Shown: positions 41,218 to 43,348 of the stretch, piece after piece
Numbering within the stretch: the first letter of the stretch is position 1
Layout: every line of letters starts with the position of its first letter
Assembly: GCA_947174495.1 (NCBI GenBank)
Contig: CAMWJC010000021.1
Span: 1-43,348 of the forward strand
DNA length: 43,348 bases
Origin: an uncultured Lachnospiraceae bacterium
GTDB lineage: Bacteria > Bacillota > Clostridia > Lachnospirales > Lachnospiraceae
Reading direction: 5' to 3'
Made by a program: the position numbers and the translations under genes
The notes under the pieces: generated by a model
Told to the model about the DNA's origin: nothing
The model's database searches: none
What the model saw: only the letters and a program-made list of their open reading frames with translations

Positions 41218-41960
41218 TAAAAGTAATGCTGATTGATGATGAACCGGAGATTAGAAAGCTGCTCCACAAAATGGTGGAAAAACAGGCGGACTATCAGGTG
41301 GTGTCAGAGAGCGGTGACTTTGCCGGAGCAATGGTGGATTTTGCCAGATATAAACCGGATGTAGTATTTATGGACATCGACCTGAATGGGGAAAGCGGGC
41401 TGGAGTGTGCCAGAGTGCTTACGGAGCTTGATCCAAAGCTGAAGATCATTTTTGCTACAGCACACAGTGAGTACATGGCAAATGCTTTTGAGATTTATGC
41501 GTTCGACTATCTGGTGAAGCCTTTTAATATGGAGCGGGTGGTAAAAACTCTGGACCGCATCAGAAACAGCATGGCGGAAAGTGCTCCGGTGAAAGATGCC
41601 TTGCCTGATAAGGTGGTGAAGCCGGAGCATTACAAAAATAAGCTTTTGATCAAAGGCAAAGAGCAGGTGTACCTGCTGAATATGGAGGAGATTATTTTGG
41701 TTGAAAGGCTGGATGGCTATACCAGCGTTGTCACAGCCAGGGAGCGTCACCGAACCTCCATTTCCCTTTCCGACATTGAGGAAAAGCTAAGTACCGGGGA
41801 GTTCATGCGATGCCATAAATCCTATATTATTAACATTTCGCAAATTGTACGGATTGAGCCTTACGGCAGATGGACTTATGTGGTGAAGTTTAAAGATACG
41901 GACGAAACCGCGTTGATGACGGCCCAGAATTATGATAAAATCAAAAAAATGTTTGCATAA
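41214..41960 (+). CDS. LytTR-type response regulator, coupled to floA
   Basis: 248 residues. Receiver start [12 protein letters not shown], phosphorylated Asp D54 (VFMDIDLNG), conserved Lys in YLVKPF. After a linker of about 20 residues comes a LytTR DNA-binding domain ([43 protein letters not shown]). The ATG overlaps the floA stop. Its cognate kinase is probably the one at the head of the operon (39030). It may control this operon or the exporters, but no LytTR-type direct repeats were located. Confidence 0.9.
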   Translation: MIKVMLIDDEPEIRKLLHKMVEKQADYQVVSESGDFAGAMVDFARYKPDVVFMDIDLNGESGLECARVLTELDPKLKIIFATAHSEYMANAFEIYAFDYLVKPFNMERVVKTLDRIRNSMAESAPVKDALPDKVVKPEHYKNKLLIKGKEQVYLLNMEEIILVERLDGYTSVVTARERHRTSISLSDIEEKLSTGEFMRCHKSYIINISQIVRIEPYGRWTYVVKFKDTDETALMTAQNYDKIKKMFA

Positions 41961-41972
41961 GGAAGGTAAATC

Positions 41973-42818
41973 ATGCTGACGAGGCTTAAGGAATCTGATT
42001 TTGAAAAATATGCGGAATTCGCATACTCCCTTGCGCTGGACTTAACAAGCTCAGGCTATCCGACATATACGGACGGCATCAAGACGAAAGAGGAGTTTAT
42101 TAACCGCTCCCGCATCGCATTTACCAGGGAAAACGAGGATATCCTGCTCTATGAGCGGGATGGACAAGTCCGCGGCTGGATTCATTATTATTATCTTCCC
42201 GCAGATCAATATCTGGATACCTGTTCGTTCTGCATTTCTGAGGGAATGGGAGAGGCCATATCAGAATTTATTGCTTTTGCGCAGGAGCACTTCCCGGGAA
42301 GCGAACTCTATCTGGGCTTTCCTAAGGAGAATACCGAAGCAGTGTCGGCCTTGGAGACCAGCGGCTATCCGTGCATCGAGGAGAGCTATAACGATGTGAT
42401 GTATCTGGCGGAGTATGAACTCACACCGGACTGCCAGGACATCGTTCCCGTTACGCGGGAGAATTACGAGCCGTTTGGCAAACTCCACTCCCAGCAGGTG
42501 GATATGTATTGGAACTCGGAGCGGCTGCTGGCAGATATTGATAATTGGACAATTTATATGTATCAACGGGATGGAGTCGCTGTGGGAGCAATCTATTTTA
42601 CAGGAGATCCTATCCTCTCTGAGATATTCGGTGTTGATTTTCCCGGCGGCTATGACGCCGGGCTATATAGGTTACTGGTGACAAAGGCCCTGAACGAGGC
42701 AAAGCGCAATAATGTCAGATATTTGGTTTTCTTTAATGAAGATGAGGAGCAGGCAGACGCGTTGGGACTCGGATTTCATTGTGTCAGCGGGTATGTATGC
42801 TATCGTATAGAGTTGTAA
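41973..42818 (+). CDS. GNAT-like acetyltransferase, two-domain
   Basis: 281 residues. The first half (LTRLKESDFEKYAEF, LLYERDGQVRGWIHYYYL) and the second half (IVPVTRENYEPFGKLHSQQ, YMYQRDGVAVGAIYFTG, LYRLLVTKALNEAKRNNVRYLVFFN) each look like a GNAT domain, the second more complete. The acetyl-CoA loop is not classical in either half. It starts 12 bases after the regulator stop and may belong to the same operon. Substrate unknown. Confidence 0.7.
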   Translation: MLTRLKESDFEKYAEFAYSLALDLTSSGYPTYTDGIKTKEEFINRSRIAFTRENEDILLYERDGQVRGWIHYYYLPADQYLDTCSFCISEGMGEAISEFIAFAQEHFPGSELYLGFPKENTEAVSALETSGYPCIEESYNDVMYLAEYELTPDCQDIVPVTRENYEPFGKLHSQQVDMYWNSERLLADIDNWTIYMYQRDGVAVGAIYFTGDPILSEIFGVDFPGGYDAGLYRLLVTKALNEAKRNNVRYLVFFNEDEEQADALGLGFHCVSGYVCYRIEL

Positions 42819-42898
42819 GCAGATTATGCAGTTATTTTTGATTTTGTTCATGCGGAATTTGGTTTGCGGGTTATTTATATTATATAAAGGAGAACGAC

Positions 42899-43348
42899 AT
42901 GGATGAACTGTGTTGGCTGACAGCCATCGAGCTTAGAAGGGAAATTCAAAAAAGAAATATTGGCATTGAAGAATTAACACGTTCATATCTTAATCGTATC
43001 GAAAAGTATGACCAAATGTTGAATACGATATCTGAGATTAACGAATCAGCTTTAAAACAGGCAAGAAAACTAGATTCTCAAAAATCAGAACGTGATTCCA
43101 TATTATTTGGGCTTCCTTTGCTGATAAAAGATAATATTGATGTTGCTGGGCTTCATACAACAGCGGGAAGTATGGCATTATCTGATAATCTGGCAGAGAC
43201 CAATGCGGCAGTTGTGGAAAATATTATACATAACGGCGGCATTATTTTAGGTAAAACCAATATGACAGAGTTCGCCAATTTCACAACGCAAGGTATGCCA
43301 AATGGCTATAGCTCTAAAGGTGGTATTGTTAAAAATGCTTATGATTAC
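42899..43348 (+). CDS. Amidase signature family enzyme, N-terminal part only
   Basis: The first 150 codons, cut by the window edge. AAAGGAGA precedes the ATG. The visible part fits the amidase signature family (GatA-like, mandelamide-hydrolase-like): IEELTRSYLNRIEKYD, GLPLLIKDNIDVAGL with the catalytic Lys, and GGIILGKTNMTEFANF. The Ser-cisSer-Lys motif proper (GGSSGGSA) lies beyond the edge. Lack of the GatB/GatC context suggests a general amidase and not tRNA amidation, but this cannot be decided here. Confidence 0.9.
   Translation, partial: MDELCWLTAIELRREIQKRNIGIEELTRSYLNRIEKYDQMLNTISEINESALKQARKLDSQKSERDSILFGLPLLIKDNIDVAGLHTTAGSMALSDNLAETNAAVVENIIHNGGIILGKTNMTEFANFTTQGMPNGYSSKGGIVKNAYDY

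Noticed and set aside
1-43348. CRISPR array
   Set aside because: No run of regularly spaced direct repeats and no cas genes were seen.

Overview
The window looks like a piece of a chromosome from a Lachnospiraceae-type gut or rumen Clostridium (Bacillota). The basis is the moderate GC content, strong AGGAGG-type ribosome binding sites, and proteins typical of that group: DUF5721, YerB-like DUF3048, GHKL/LytTR two-component pairs, MATE transporters and a GH115 glucuronidase. Two promoters resemble the flagellar sigma-28/sigma-D type, so the host is probably motile. No rRNA, tRNA or CRISPR array was seen, and no intact mobile element.

Layout. 1-1536: the end of an ABC-2 exporter (ATPase tail plus permease). 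1537-5225: a GH115 alpha-glucuronidase gene flanked on both sides by long, structured, gene-free repeats. 5226-5765: an orphan SUKH-family immunity-like gene. 6072-9448: a YbaK deacylase, a MATE transporter, a GNAT and a FliD-like protein, the last two behind a sigma-28-like promoter. 9568-12426: a secreted DUF3048 protein, a sigma-28-type coiled-coil protein and DUF5721. 12606-16297: a convergent pair, a sugar-type binding lipoprotein and a membrane EAL phosphodiesterase, each preceded by the same ~60-bp palindromic element. 16596-20123: an AgrC/AgrA-like pair split by a DUF4143 ATPase gene. 20236-20533: remains of an acyl carrier protein. 20594-25064: a MoxR-DUF58-transglutaminase operon. 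25149-32318: four half-size ABC exporters in two overlapping pairs. 32366-33813: two proteins resembling Nmad2 and Nmad3 (nucleotide modification associated). 34037-36778: a LytTR regulator, a histidine kinase with no sensor domain, and a MATE transporter. 36804-37821: a decayed tnpB. 37854-38720: an RmlD-like reductase. 38721-39029: another structured repeat. 39030-41960: a kinase-NfeD-flotillin-LytTR operon. Then a GNAT and the start of an amidase.

How it fits together. The left half links surface and motility functions (sigma-28 promoters, FliD-like protein, c-di-GMP phosphodiesterase). The right half is built around export and membrane-stress signalling: two exporter pairs, two MATE pumps, and three LytTR/GHKL systems, each with an unusual layout. 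The least explained material is (1) a family of structured intergenic elements at about 1537-1969 and 38762-38898 (possibly also 5009-5131), with a constant internal-loop core held in stems of different sequence that remain self-complementary; (2) the Nmad2-Nmad3 pair joined to ABC exporters; and (3) the shared palindrome in front of the lipoprotein and EAL genes. All family names come from reading motifs by eye; no database was searched.
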